From: Candidatus Desulfofervidaceae bacterium
GTDB taxonomy: Bacteria > Desulfobacterota > Desulfofervidia > Desulfofervidales > Desulfofervidaceae
Assembly (NCBI GenBank): GCA_027038965.1
Contig: JALWFG010000005.1
Coordinates: 124,001-188,000, forward strand
Length of the DNA: 64,000 bases
Reading direction: 5' to 3'
Shown here: positions 8,157-15,928 of the stretch, piece after piece
Position numbering within the stretch: the first letter of the stretch is position 1
How the letters are laid out: each line of letters starts with the position of its first letter
Program-made: the position numbers and the translations under genes
The notes under the pieces: model-generated
The model's input: only the letters and a program-made list of their open reading frames with translations
What the model was told of the DNA's origin: nothing
Database searches by the model: none

Positions 8157-8936
8157 ATGAACGAGGGGCCATTTTTAAAGATAGCTGGGTTGATTGCCTT
8201 CATAGGTGTTTCCCTTATTACTGTCCCGATTATTTACATATTTATTAAACTATCATCTCACAATATTGTGGTAACTATCAAAGACCAAACCGTATGGCAT
8301 TCCATTTTCACTTCAATTTGGTCTGCCTTGTGGGCAACTTTTATAGGGTGTATTATAGGGGTTCCTTTTGCCTATTTGTTAAGTCGGGCTCAGTTTAAAG
8401 GCAAGGCCATTGTAGAAAGTGTTGTTAACCTCCCGGTGGCTATCCCTCATGTGGCAGTAGGAATTGCCTTACTTTCCCTTTTTAATCAGAGGACTATTGT
8501 AGGTCGCTTTTTTTCCTTTTTCCATATTACCTTCACCGACACTATCTATGGAATTGTATTGGCCATGTTATTTGTAAGTGTTTCTTTTATTATTAGCTCC
8601 TCCTTGGTAGGATTTAACAATATAGAGCCAGAGCTAGAAATGGTTTCAAGAAGTCTTGGGGCCTCAGCCAACTATACCTTTTGGCATATTACTTTCCCTT
8701 TGGCCCTACCCGCTATCATCCGAGGGGCAGTATTGGCTTTTGCTCGGAGCATAAGTGAAGTAGGTGCCCTGCTCATTTTGGCCTATTATCCTAAGACCGC
8801 GCCCATTCTTATGTACGAACGCTTTGAAGAATATGGACTGAATGCCGCTCGTCCCGTCACGGCCTTGGTTATATTATTTTCAGTAATCATTTTTTTCACC
8901 TTACTTCATTTCACAAAAAGATATGTTAAAGGCTAG
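8157..8936 (+). CDS. wtpB: Tungstate/molybdate ABC transporter permease
   Basis: Inner-membrane permease of 259 residues with about six hydrophobic segments. The EAA loop near residues 165-185 (MVSRSLGASANYTFWHITFPLALP) fits the CysTW/ModB permease family, as does the VNLPVAIPHVAVGIAL segment. It follows wtpA by 17 nt and overlaps wtpC by 14 nt, so the three are almost certainly cotranscribed and translationally coupled. Confidence 0.87.
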   Translation: MNEGPFLKIAGLIAFIGVSLITVPIIYIFIKLSSHNIVVTIKDQTVWHSIFTSIWSALWATFIGCIIGVPFAYLLSRAQFKGKAIVESVVNLPVAIPHVAVGIALLSLFNQRTIVGRFFSFFHITFTDTIYGIVLAMLFVSVSFIISSSLVGFNNIEPELEMVSRSLGASANYTFWHITFPLALPAIIRGAVLAFARSISEVGALLILAYYPKTAPILMYERFEEYGLNAARPVTALVILFSVIIFFTLLHFTKRYVKG

Positions 8937-9648
8937 ACTAAAAAAGTCCTATAAGACATTTCAAATAAATATTTTCCTTCATATTGCTCCCTTAAGCTAC
9001 AATCTGCTCTTGGGTCCAAGTGGGGCAGGAAAAAGTCTTACCTTAAAAATGCTGAGTGGTTTTGAAAGGCCTGATGAAGGATATGTCCATTTTCAAGGAC
9101 AAGACATTTCCCATTTAGCACCAGAAAAACGCCCTTTGGTCTATCTACCTCAAAATCTAGCTATTTTTCCCCACTTAAGTGTTGAAGAAAACCTGGTGTA
9201 TAGCTTTAAGGCCCAAAGGTGTCCTGTGGATAAAAGATACTTTAGCCAAATCGTGGATGAATTTCAGTTAAGGCCTTTTTTAAAGCGAAGGCCTTCAGAA
9301 CTGAGTGGAGGGGAAAAACAAAGACTTGCCTTGGCGCGGGCCTTGATGGCTCAGCCAAAGTTGCTCCTTTTAGACGAACCTCTTTCAGCCCTTGACTTCC
9401 ATCTTAAGATGAAACTAATTCGTTTCCTTAAACAAACCAAAGAACGGTTTTCACTTACGATAATCCATGTCACCCATGACCCTATTGAGGCCATCAGTCT
9501 GGCTGAATGCCTTTTTATCCTGGAAGGGGGACAAATTAAGTTCAAGGGCAGCTTGGCAGAACTTTCCAAAGCTTCTCTTTTGGGGTTTGCTTCAGAGGTA
9601 TCCAAACAATTAATAGGCATTAAAGAGTGGTTAAGTAAATATCTTTAA
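8923..9648 (+). CDS. wtpC: Tungstate/molybdate ABC transporter ATPase
   Basis: Cytoplasmic nucleotide-binding subunit (241 residues) for WtpB. Walker A GPSGAGKSL, Q-loop LPQNLAIFPHLS, signature LSGGEKQR, Walker B LLLLDEPLSALD and switch His VTHD are all present. It is short and lacks the C-terminal TOBE/MOP oxyanion-sensing domain of ModC, so uptake is probably not trans-inhibited through this subunit. The ATG lies inside the end of wtpB. Confidence 0.88.
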   Translation: MLKARLKKSYKTFQINIFLHIAPLSYNLLLGPSGAGKSLTLKMLSGFERPDEGYVHFQGQDISHLAPEKRPLVYLPQNLAIFPHLSVEENLVYSFKAQRCPVDKRYFSQIVDEFQLRPFLKRRPSELSGGEKQRLALARALMAQPKLLLLDEPLSALDFHLKMKLIRFLKQTKERFSLTIIHVTHDPIEAISLAECLFILEGGQIKFKGSLAELSKASLLGFASEVSKQLIGIKEWLSKYL

Positions 9649-9795
9649 GTGGCCTTTATTCTGGTCTCAACCATTAGTTTCGGGAATATATCAGGTCATT
9701 TTAAGGGGAATTTAAATCCGTTTTCGGTATAAAAATCGTTTTATTTATTATTTTACATGTCTCACTAGCCATAAAAATCTCTATTAAAAGACTTC
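9649..9795. other. Convergent intergenic region
   Basis: 147 AT-rich bases between the stop codons of wtpC and the NifX-like gene. No gene, clear terminator hairpin or repeat was seen. Confidence 0.5.
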
Positions 9796-10143
9796 TTATT
9801 GCCTTAGGGAAACTTTGAATTCCTCTTTTCTTTTATATTTTGCTACCGCTTCCTTTACGCTTATACCCTCTTCACCAGTGATTACCTGAATCCCAGATGC
9901 CTTTAAAACCTGCATCGCCTTAGGTCCACAATTTCCAACAATAACTACTTCTACCCCAGCCTCAACAATCTTTTGGGCGGCCTGAATACCTGCCCCAACA
10001 GGAGAAAGGAGGTCTATTTGATTTGGAATGATCTCAAAACTATCTTTTTGAGTATCATAGATCAAAAAATATTGGGATCTTCCAAAACGTGACTCTATAA
10101 AGGCATCTGGAGAAGGCTTGGCTGTTGGTATAGCAATTTTCAT
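9796..10143 (-). CDS. NifX/NafY-like protein (dinitrogenase Fe-Mo cofactor domain)
   Basis: Small single-domain protein of 115 residues beginning MKIAIPTAKPSPDAFIESRFGRSQYFLIYD, typical of the dinitrogenase iron-molybdenum cofactor family, which also contains the ORP protein of sulfate reducers. Conserved features are the ARFG-like SRFGR segment, SPVGAGIQAA and VEVVIVGNCGPKA. I start at the internal Met because the family starts there and GGAGG lies 11 nt upstream; an ATG six codons earlier is possible. It overlaps the end of the preceding gene by 4 nt. Family members bind metal clusters in transit or, in ORP, a Mo-Cu-S cluster. Confidence 0.8.
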   Translation of the reverse strand: MKIAIPTAKPSPDAFIESRFGRSQYFLIYDTQKDSFEIIPNQIDLLSPVGAGIQAAQKIVEAGVEVVIVGNCGPKAMQVLKASGIQVITGEEGISVKEAVAKYKRKEEFKVSLRQ

Positions 10144-10535
10144 CTTTTGTTTTTCCTCCATCCCCTTTTTCTAGTCTTACACAAGGGGCCAGAAAAAAAG
10201 TAAAATTTTTCTTCTAAGCGTCCTTCTAAAAAGGCTTCTAAAGCTTCCTGCCATTCTCCGCTTACCCAAGGTATCAGTTTAATCCCATTTCCGATAAGAA
10301 ATCTGGCTATAAAACAAGGCACGGCCCCGCAAATAATCACCTCTATTCCCATCTCTTTAATTTGATTCAAGGTCAAAAGGGCATTATGCCAATTAAGAGT
10401 TATATAACGAGTGTCCTTCACCTCTTTCCGATTTACCTTTAAAACCAACATCTCGCAGGCACAATCAAGTCTAGGGGCGACGCGGTTTTGAAATAAAGGA
10501 ATTCCTACCAACACTTCCGCCTCACAAAAGTCCAT
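10140..10535 (-). CDS. NifX-like domain protein, divergent
   Basis: A 131-residue protein with the same fold signature as its neighbour but weaker: [30 protein letters not shown], then LNQIKEMGIEVIICGAVPCF, comparable to VDVVIVGG in NifX-like proteins. It carries several Cys residues (4, 25, 27, 69, 74, 118), possible metal ligands. It overlaps the regulator gene upstream by 14 nt and the NifX-like gene downstream by 4 nt, so all three are one transcriptional unit. DVU2107/2108-like proteins of the Desulfovibrio ORP locus are the closest functional parallel I know; the assignment is by family and context. Confidence 0.65.
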   Translation of the reverse strand: MDFCEAEVLVGIPLFQNRVAPRLDCACEMLVLKVNRKEVKDTRYITLNWHNALLTLNQIKEMGIEVIICGAVPCFIARFLIGNGIKLIPWVSGEWQEALEAFLEGRLEEKFYFFSGPLCKTRKRGWRKNKR

Positions 10536-11871
10536 ATCTTTTCATTTTTCGCCAGAGGGTGCTTTTATCAATACCCAATTCTGCAGCAGCTTTGCCTCGA
10601 TGTCCCTTATATTTTTCAAGGGCCGTTTTTATAGCCTTTATTTCAAGGCTTTCTAAATTTAAATCCTTGCCTACGGGAGTTTTATCTAACCGGGGGGTTT
10701 TCTCAATCACCTCTTTAGGAAGATGTTCAGGTTGAATTACTGAACCCCGACAAAGAATAAAAGCATGTTCAATAATATTTTCAAGTTCCCTTACGTTTCC
10801 CGGAAAATCATACTTCATCAATATTTGCAACACTTCATCAGAAACGCCAATAATATTCTTCTTGCTTCTGGTATTAAGACGTTCAATAAAATGGTCAATA
10901 AGCAAGGGAATATCTTCTCTCCGTTTAGAAAGAGGGGGTAATTCAATTTTAATTACATTGATCCGATAATATAGGTCTTGGCGGAATTTTCCTTCTTCAA
11001 CCAATCGGGAAAGGTCCTTATTGGTAGCACAAATTACTCGCACATTGGCCTTGATAGGCCTTACCGAACCTAAAGGCTCAAATTCCTTTTCTTGAAGCAC
11101 CCTTAGCAATTTAACCTGCATGGCTGGGGATATGTCTCCAATTTCATCTAAAAAGATAGTCCCGTCCTGTGCCAAAGCAAACCGACCGGGCTTATCTTGT
11201 TTAGCATCTGTAAATGCCCCCTTCACATACCCAAAAAGTTCTGACTCTAACAAGGTATCAGGCAAAGCCCCACAATTTACCACTATATAGGGCCCATTTT
11301 TGCGAGGGCTCAAATTGTGAATAGCCTTGGCAAAGAGTTCTTTTCCTGAACCGCTCGGGCCTTGAATAAGCACCGTGGCCTCACTTTCAGCAATATCTGG
11401 TAAAATTTGGAATATTTTTTGAATTTCATAATTTTTACTAATAATGTCTTCAAAGGTATATCGCTTGGTAATCTCCCTCTTAAGCTCTTCAATGGCCGAT
11501 AAATCTCTAAATGTCTCTACTCCACCAACGATTTCTCCGGCTTCATCCCGCAAAACAGCCGTACTAATGCTTAAAGGAATCTTACGCCCCTGACGATCCA
11601 CAATATTGACAGGCTGTTCAACAACGGGCTTCCCACTTTCAATAGTGCGCCTTAAGGCACAATCGGTCTGACAGATGTTGGCATTAAATACCTCATAACA
11701 AGGCCGTCCAATCGCTTCCTCTTTAGGCACACCCGTAATTTTCTCAGCAGCCCGATTAAAATAAGTAATCCGCCAGTGGCGATTGACAGTAAATACCCCT
11801 TCACCAATACTGTTCAGAATAACTTCATAAAAAGAATTGGTCTTTATATAGATAGGGTCAGTGCTTTTCAC
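10522..11871 (-). CDS. Sigma-54-dependent activator with PAS domain
   Basis: Enhancer-binding protein of about 449 residues: PAS domain (about 15-130, [20 protein letters not shown].. with a CQTDCALRR Cys pair), AAA+ domain (Walker A GPSGSGKE, loop GAFTDA in place of GAFTGA, Walker B FLDEIGD) and a C-terminal Fis-type helix-turn-helix ([25 protein letters not shown]). It has no receiver domain, so signal input is probably through PAS; the Cys-rich PAS could hold a redox or metal sensor. I place the start at GTG 11871, overlapping the fmdB-like gene by 14 nt; longer frames would overlap it by over 100 nt. Sigma-54 activators are a constant part of ORP loci, and a sigma-54 promoter precedes the upstream operon. 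Confidence 0.87.
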   Translation of the reverse strand: MKSTDPIYIKTNSFYEVILNSIGEGVFTVNRHWRITYFNRAAEKITGVPKEEAIGRPCYEVFNANICQTDCALRRTIESGKPVVEQPVNIVDRQGRKIPLSISTAVLRDEAGEIVGGVETFRDLSAIEELKREITKRYTFEDIISKNYEIQKIFQILPDIAESEATVLIQGPSGSGKELFAKAIHNLSPRKNGPYIVVNCGALPDTLLESELFGYVKGAFTDAKQDKPGRFALAQDGTIFLDEIGDISPAMQVKLLRVLQEKEFEPLGSVRPIKANVRVICATNKDLSRLVEEGKFRQDLYYRINVIKIELPPLSKRREDIPLLIDHFIERLNTRSKKNIIGVSDEVLQILMKYDFPGNVRELENIIEHAFILCRGSVIQPEHLPKEVIEKTPRLDKTPVGKDLNLESLEIKAIKTALEKYKGHRGKAAAELGIDKSTLWRKMKRYGLL

Positions 11872-12130
11872 AACATCTCTTAGGATTCTCACAGGATGTG
11901 CCCTTTTTACAGCATTGTTTACCCTTATCTGTTGAGGTAGATGAAGACTTGTTTTTGTAGTCTGTAACATACCATCCTGTCCCCTTTAAGATAAAACCCA
12001 TCCCACCGGTAATAAGTCTCTTAACCTGTCCTCCACAATAAGGGCATTTCTTAAGAGGCTCTTCGCTAATTTTCTGTTCTTTCTCAAAAATCTTGCCACA
12101 ACTATGACATTGATAAGTGTATGTAGGCAT
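11858..12130 (-). CDS. FmdB-family zinc-ribbon protein
   Basis: A 90-residue protein starting [12 protein letters not shown], the diagnostic FmdB/putative-regulator start, with the zinc ribbon C-x2-C...C-x2-C (CHSCG and CPYCG). The GTGWYVTDY segment is also typical. The C-terminus is Cys-rich ([13 protein letters not shown]), an unusual extension that could bind metal. It lies 7 nt after the IscU-like gene and overlaps the start of the sigma-54 activator. Exact role in this family is unknown. Confidence 0.85.
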   Translation of the reverse strand: MPTYTYQCHSCGKIFEKEQKISEEPLKKCPYCGGQVKRLITGGMGFILKGTGWYVTDYKNKSSSTSTDKGKQCCKKGTSCENPKRCCEKH

Positions 12131-12137
12131 ATCTTCT

Positions 12138-12563
12138 TTACCTCCAGTATTTTTTTATCGCTTCACGCATTGTTTCTACGGCTAGATAGGCACAATGTCT
12201 ATCCGACTGAGGTAGCTTCCCAATAATTTTTAATAAGTCTTCTGGCTCAATTTGCAAGGCCTCTTCCAAAGTTTTGCCTTTTATCATGACGGTTAGGATA
12301 GAATTACAAGCAACACTACTACCGCATCCATCTGTTAAAAAAGAAACCTCTCTAATAAAATCACCTTCTATTTTTAAAAACCATTCAATGGTATCACCAC
12401 ATTGCCCGGTTACCTTAGCGTGGGCATTATGACCTTCAAGTTTACCCATGTTTTGGGGATTTTGCCAATGTTCTATAACCAAAGGAGAATAATTCTCCCG
12501 AATATCCTCTATAATTTTCCCCTGTAATTGGTCTACCAATTCATCAAGCGGGTCTTTATTCAT
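12138..12563 (-). CDS. IscU/NifU-like iron-sulfur cluster scaffold protein
   Basis: A 141-residue scaffold-type protein with the three conserved Cys positions: [17 protein letters not shown] and the late [24 protein letters not shown] matches the family's HYxNPRN(V/M)G segment. Such proteins assemble [2Fe-2S] or [4Fe-4S] clusters. No cysteine desulfurase is adjacent; its genes here are a J-domain protein upstream and FmdB-like downstream, echoing the IscU-HscB partnership. It probably supplies Fe-S clusters to the ferredoxin-containing ATPases of this locus (inference). Confidence 0.87.
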   Translation of the reverse strand: MNKDPLDELVDQLQGKIIEDIRENYSPLVIEHWQNPQNMGKLEGHNAHAKVTGQCGDTIEWFLKIEGDFIREVSFLTDGCGSSVACNSILTVMIKGKTLEEALQIEPEDLLKIIGKLPQSDRHCAYLAVETMREAIKKYWR

Positions 12564-12572
12564 GTTTTCTCC

Positions 12573-12908
12573 CTACTCATCATCCCTTACTTTATTACTC
12601 CAAATAGGATCTTGACCAAATTTATTAAACCACCACCAGCTAGTACCAACCATATTTTTGCGAAAGGTCTCTAAATCAAAATTATATCGATATAAGCGGC
12701 AATAACCAATGATAATTTCATAGGCTCGATTAAGCTCGGCCATCTTTTCATGGGCCAATTCTTTGTCTTCACACCGGTCAGGGTGCCATTTTTGCACTTT
12801 ACGTCGATAGGCGTCCTTTATTTCCGCCTGAGTAGCCAAAATAGGCAAACCAAGCACCCTGCGGGCCCAACTAAGGTCTTCATAGGTAAATTCCTTGGAG
12901 GACTTCAT
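12573..12908 (-). CDS. J-domain (DnaJ-like) protein
   Basis: A 111-residue protein whose residues about 15-75 form a J domain with the HPD tripeptide in KWHPDRC, which stimulates Hsp70. No zinc fingers or C-terminal substrate domain are present, so it is not DnaJ proper. Placement directly before an IscU-like scaffold suggests an HscB-like role in Fe-S cluster transfer, although the HscB C-terminal domain is not visible. First gene of its operon: the previous operon ends in a terminator at 12991-13023. Confidence 0.85.
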   Translation of the reverse strand: MKSSKEFTYEDLSWARRVLGLPILATQAEIKDAYRRKVQKWHPDRCEDKELAHEKMAELNRAYEIIIGYCRLYRYNFDLETFRKNMVGTSWWWFNKFGQDPIWSNKVRDDE

Positions 12909-12990
12909 TTAAACATTACTCACAACTTCCTCTATTTTTTTTCAACATTACATTCTACTTGAACCACTCCCTGCAACGCCTTTTTAATCT

Positions 12991-13023
12991 AAAAACACCC
13001 CCCAAAAGGATACCCTTTTGGGG
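12991..13023 (-). terminator. Rho-independent terminator after the ATPase operon
   Basis: Ten-base-pair stem CCCCAAAAGG / CCTTTTGGGG with a four-base loop at 13000-13023, followed on the minus strand by GGTGTTTTT. It begins six bases after the stop of the MinD-type ATPase and separates the two ORP-like operons. Confidence 0.7.
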
Positions 13024-13028
13024 TCTAT

Positions 13029-13895
13029 TTACAAACTTTTCAAATAATTGTACACCTCTTTCCACATAGAGACAACCACTGAGGCCACCTCGGCATCATA
13101 TTCAACAATAGACTTGCCGTTAACTACGGCCTCAGTAATCTTGGGACTAAAGGGAATTTTCCCCACTAACTTAATGTCATTTTTCTGACAAAATTCTTCT
13201 ATCTTATCAGTCATCATTTCATTTAAATCATATTTATTCACGCAAGCCAAACAAGGAATGCCAAAATGGCCCTTAGCAAGCTGCCACACCCTTTCCAAAT
13301 CGTGAAGCCCCGAAGGCGTAGGCTCACTCACAATCAAAATACAATTGGCTCCGGTAATACTGGCAATCACTGGGCAGCCGATGCCTGGAGGCCCATCAAC
13401 AATGATTAAATCCAATCCCTTGTCTTCTGCCAGATTTTTGGCCTGTTGTCTAACCAAAGTCGCAAGAAGTCCTGAATTTTCTTGGGCAATGTCTAGTTGG
13501 GCATGCACCATAGGACCAAAGCGGGTCTCGGAGATAAACCACTTTCCGCAGACTCTCTGAGGAAAATCAATTGCTTCTACTGGACAAAAATGAACACACA
13601 CTCCACAACCTTCACAATCAACAGGATTTATCGTGAATTCTTCACTTATGGCTTCAAAACGGCATAATTCTCTACACTTTCCACATTGAATACAGTCTTC
13701 TTTGCGGATAACGGCATAATGCCCCCCTTTAAAATCTTCTTCATGTTTTATCTGGGGAGATAAAATCAGATGTAAGTCAGGGGCATCCACATCGGTATCT
13801 GCCAAAACCTTGTTTTGGGCTAAGGCTGCAAAACTAGCGGTAATTGTTGTCTTACCAGTACCACCTTTACCACTAATTATAACAAGCTCTTTCAT
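13029..13895 (-). CDS. MinD-superfamily ATPase with inserted ferredoxin domain (1)
   Basis: Cytoplasmic P-loop ATPase (288 residues) of the Mrp/MinD group: deviant Walker A GKGGTGKTT at residue 9, two [4Fe-4S] motifs CIQCGKCRELC and CEGCGVCVHFC (residues about 65-105), and DGPPGIGCPV as Walker B. In sulfate reducers pairs of these ATPases belong to the ORP protein complex; elsewhere they are suspected of cluster handling. Its partner at 14289-15134 has the same layout. Last gene of its operon. Confidence 0.88.
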   Translation of the reverse strand: MKELVIISGKGGTGKTTITASFAALAQNKVLADTDVDAPDLHLILSPQIKHEEDFKGGHYAVIRKEDCIQCGKCRELCRFEAISEEFTINPVDCEGCGVCVHFCPVEAIDFPQRVCGKWFISETRFGPMVHAQLDIAQENSGLLATLVRQQAKNLAEDKGLDLIIVDGPPGIGCPVIASITGANCILIVSEPTPSGLHDLERVWQLAKGHFGIPCLACVNKYDLNEMMTDKIEEFCQKNDIKLVGKIPFSPKITEAVVNGKSIVEYDAEVASVVVSMWKEVYNYLKSL

Positions 13896-13953
13896 TTATC
13901 AAATCTCCTCTTAACAAAAAACACATCACTTTTTCGGATATTTACACACCATC

Positions 13954-14292
13954 TTAATGTGTTCCATAAACTATAGTAACTTTATCCCCAATTTCTCTTT
14001 CCAACATTTCTTTAATCTGGGGCAAAAATGGGCAGGGATAATATTTCCCTCCTGGTTTATTACCCACAATACACGAAGACAAAGCAATTACTTCAGCCCC
14101 TTTGTCTATCATCTTAAGGGCACGCGGGAGAATTTCTTTGCCCGAACACCCTCCACAGGTAACAAATCCTATTATCTCTACGGGTCCTGTCTCACTAAAA
14201 AAAACTTTACCCTCTCTACCTACTTTAAAACATGTCGTCCCTGGACACATTGCCTCTGCTTTGGCACACCGAATGATCCCTGCCTTTTTCAT
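13954..14292 (-). CDS. CGGC domain protein
   Basis: A 112-residue protein matching the CGGC-domain family: IIRCAKAEAMCPGTTCF, the eponymous TCGGCSGKE, IALSSCIVG and YYPCPF. The many Cys and the position between two ferredoxin-type ATPases suggest metal or redox binding, but no biochemical function is established to my knowledge. Its stop overlaps the preceding ATPase's end by 4 nt in the coupled arrangement ATPase-CGGC. Confidence 0.85.
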   Translation of the reverse strand: MKKAGIIRCAKAEAMCPGTTCFKVGREGKVFFSETGPVEIIGFVTCGGCSGKEILPRALKMIDKGAEVIALSSCIVGNKPGGKYYPCPFLPQIKEMLEREIGDKVTIVYGTH

Positions 14293-15134
14293 CTTTCTCC
14301 CTCCAAGTGTTTTTTGATAGTGTCAAACAACTGCTCAAAGGCCAGACGCCACTTTTCATGGCCTATTAAAAGCTTGCCCTGGGCATAGCACTCTGCAATC
14401 TCACGATCAAAGGGAATATTTAAAAGAATAGGGATATTTTCTTTTTCACAATATTCATAAACCTTTTTATCTCCTAAATTGGCCCGATTTACCACTACCC
14501 CTATGGGTAAATTAAGAATCCTGGCCACTCCTACTGCCAGTTTCAAATCATGAAGACCAAAGGGGGTAGGCTCGGTTACTAACACCACAAAATCTGCCCC
14601 TTTTAAGGTAGCAATCACTGGACAAGAAGTCCCCGGCGGGGCATCTACAATAGAAATCCTTTCCTTGCTGATCTCTTTTTTTACCCTTTCAATTAAAGGC
14701 ACTGCCTGAGCCTCACCAATCCGTAAATGTCCATGCACAAACTCCACATCTAAAAGTCCTTTCCCTTTTTCGCAGATCCCCACCTCACGGCCTGTTTCTG
14801 AAATGGCTTCATTGGGACAAACCAACATACACCCTCCACAACTATGGCACAGCTCAGGAAAGACAAGTACATTTTTACCTAAGACTGCCAAGGCATTAAA
14901 CTGGCAAAATTCCGCACATTTCTTGCAAAAATCGCATTTCTCTAAATTGACTTGAGGCACAGGCACATATACCTTCTCACTATACTCAAACTTCGGTCTT
15001 AGAAAAATGTGGCCATTAGGCTCTTCTACATCGCAGTCAAGATATTGTGCTTTCTCACCAATAACTGCCGCCAGATTAGTAGCCACGGTTGTTTTCCCTG
15101 TACCCCCTTTACCACTGGCTATACAAATAACCAT
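14289..15134 (-). CDS. MinD-superfamily ATPase with inserted ferredoxin domain (2)
   Basis: Second ATPase of this type, 281 residues. Walker A GKGGTGKTT at residue 8, paired [4Fe-4S] motifs CDFCKKCAEFC and CHSCGGCMLVC (residues about 65-105), DAPPGTSCPV as Walker B, and the TEPTPFGLHDL segment shared with its partner. The two probably work as a heterodimer, as proposed for the ORP locus ATPases. Begins one base after the small zinc-ribbon gene's stop. Confidence 0.88.
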   Translation of the reverse strand: MVICIASGKGGTGKTTVATNLAAVIGEKAQYLDCDVEEPNGHIFLRPKFEYSEKVYVPVPQVNLEKCDFCKKCAEFCQFNALAVLGKNVLVFPELCHSCGGCMLVCPNEAISETGREVGICEKGKGLLDVEFVHGHLRIGEAQAVPLIERVKKEISKERISIVDAPPGTSCPVIATLKGADFVVLVTEPTPFGLHDLKLAVGVARILNLPIGVVVNRANLGDKKVYEYCEKENIPILLNIPFDREIAECYAQGKLLIGHEKWRLAFEQLFDTIKKHLEGER

Positions 15135-15362
15135 TTATCCCTCCCTAATCATCTGTGAACCACATTTGGGACATTTCAAATTATAACAAGGCACACCGGG
15201 CTGATGGGGCAGACGCTCACCGCAGTTGGGACACACACAAAAACCACCCTGTCCTCTGCTACCTCGCCCTTGGCCTCTGCCACCACCCTGTCCTCGCCCT
15301 TGTCCCATTCCTCTACCACTGCCTTGACCTTTCCCTTGACCTCCACCTCTTCCATTTGGCAT
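15135..15362 (-). CDS. Small Gly/Arg/Gln-rich zinc-ribbon protein
   Basis: A 75-residue protein in two parts. Residues 1-40 are a low-complexity run of GQG, GRG and GKG units; residues 41-75 form a zinc ribbon with CPNCG and CPKCG. The basic glycine-rich arm resembles disordered RGG-type segments. It lies between the ferredoxin gene and the second MinD-type ATPase with almost no spacing. Small proteins of this layout are known in clusters with NifX-like and Mrp proteins; function is unknown. Confidence 0.75.
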   Translation of the reverse strand: MPNGRGGGQGKGQGSGRGMGQGRGQGGGRGQGRGSRGQGGFCVCPNCGERLPHQPGVPCYNLKCPKCGSQMIREG

Positions 15363-15372
15363 TTTTGACTCC

Positions 15373-15561
15373 TTATTCTTCAGTTACCGTAATACAATCA
15401 TTGGGACAAACTTCTACACAACTCATACAACCTACACAGTCATTGGCCCGCACAGGTTCTGCCTTCCCATCTATAATTTCCCACACATCTTGAGGGCAAA
15501 TCTCTACGCACTCGCCACATCCCACACAACATTCTTTGCCGTTGCTTGGAATAAAGGCCAT
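15373..15561 (-). CDS. 2[4Fe-4S] ferredoxin
   Basis: A 62-residue soluble electron carrier with two complete cluster motifs, CCVGCGECVEIC and CVGCMSCVEVC, each followed by a P residue (CPQD, CPND). Probably an electron donor or cluster partner for the ATPases of this operon. Located 10 nt upstream of the zinc-ribbon gene on the same strand. Confidence 0.92.
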   Translation of the reverse strand: MAFIPSNGKECCVGCGECVEICPQDVWEIIDGKAEPVRANDCVGCMSCVEVCPNDCITVTEE

Positions 15562-15594
15562 GTTTATCCTCCTTTAATTTAGTTCTTAAACTTT

Positions 15595-15927
15595 TTAATG
15601 ATCACAAAGGTTTTCGCCTGTTTCTAATGTCCCAGCTAGATATTGTTTTACTACCTCTTCTACCGGCATTACTGGTGCCCCTACAACCACCTGAATACCA
15701 TATTGGTTAAAGAACTGCTGCGCTCTCATTCCCATGCCACCAGCTATAACCACATCCACCTGCAGTTCGTTCATCCAGGCCGGCAAGGCCCCTGGTTCAT
15801 GCGGGGGCGGGGTAAGATAATTGACACTTGTTATCTCTCCATTAATAACATCTATAATAGCAAACTCAGGAGCATGACCATAATGAGGACAAAGCTTACC
15901 TTCATATACAGGAACTGCAATCCGCAT
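15595..15927 (-). CDS. NifX-like / ORP-type protein
   Basis: A 110-residue dinitrogenase Fe-Mo cofactor-domain protein: MRIAVPVYEGKLCPHYGHAPEFAIID, PPHEPGALPAWM and VDVVIAGGMGMRAQQ. The CPHYGHAPEF segment with Cys and two His is the usual metal-contact region, and PPHEPG is found in Mrp-associated members. It follows the Mrp-NifX fusion by only one base. This is the best candidate in the window for the ORP subunit itself (inference). Confidence 0.85.
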   Translation of the reverse strand: MRIAVPVYEGKLCPHYGHAPEFAIIDVINGEITSVNYLTPPPHEPGALPAWMNELQVDVVIAGGMGMRAQQFFNQYGIQVVVGAPVMPVEEVVKQYLAGTLETGENLCDH

Positions 15928-15928
15928 T

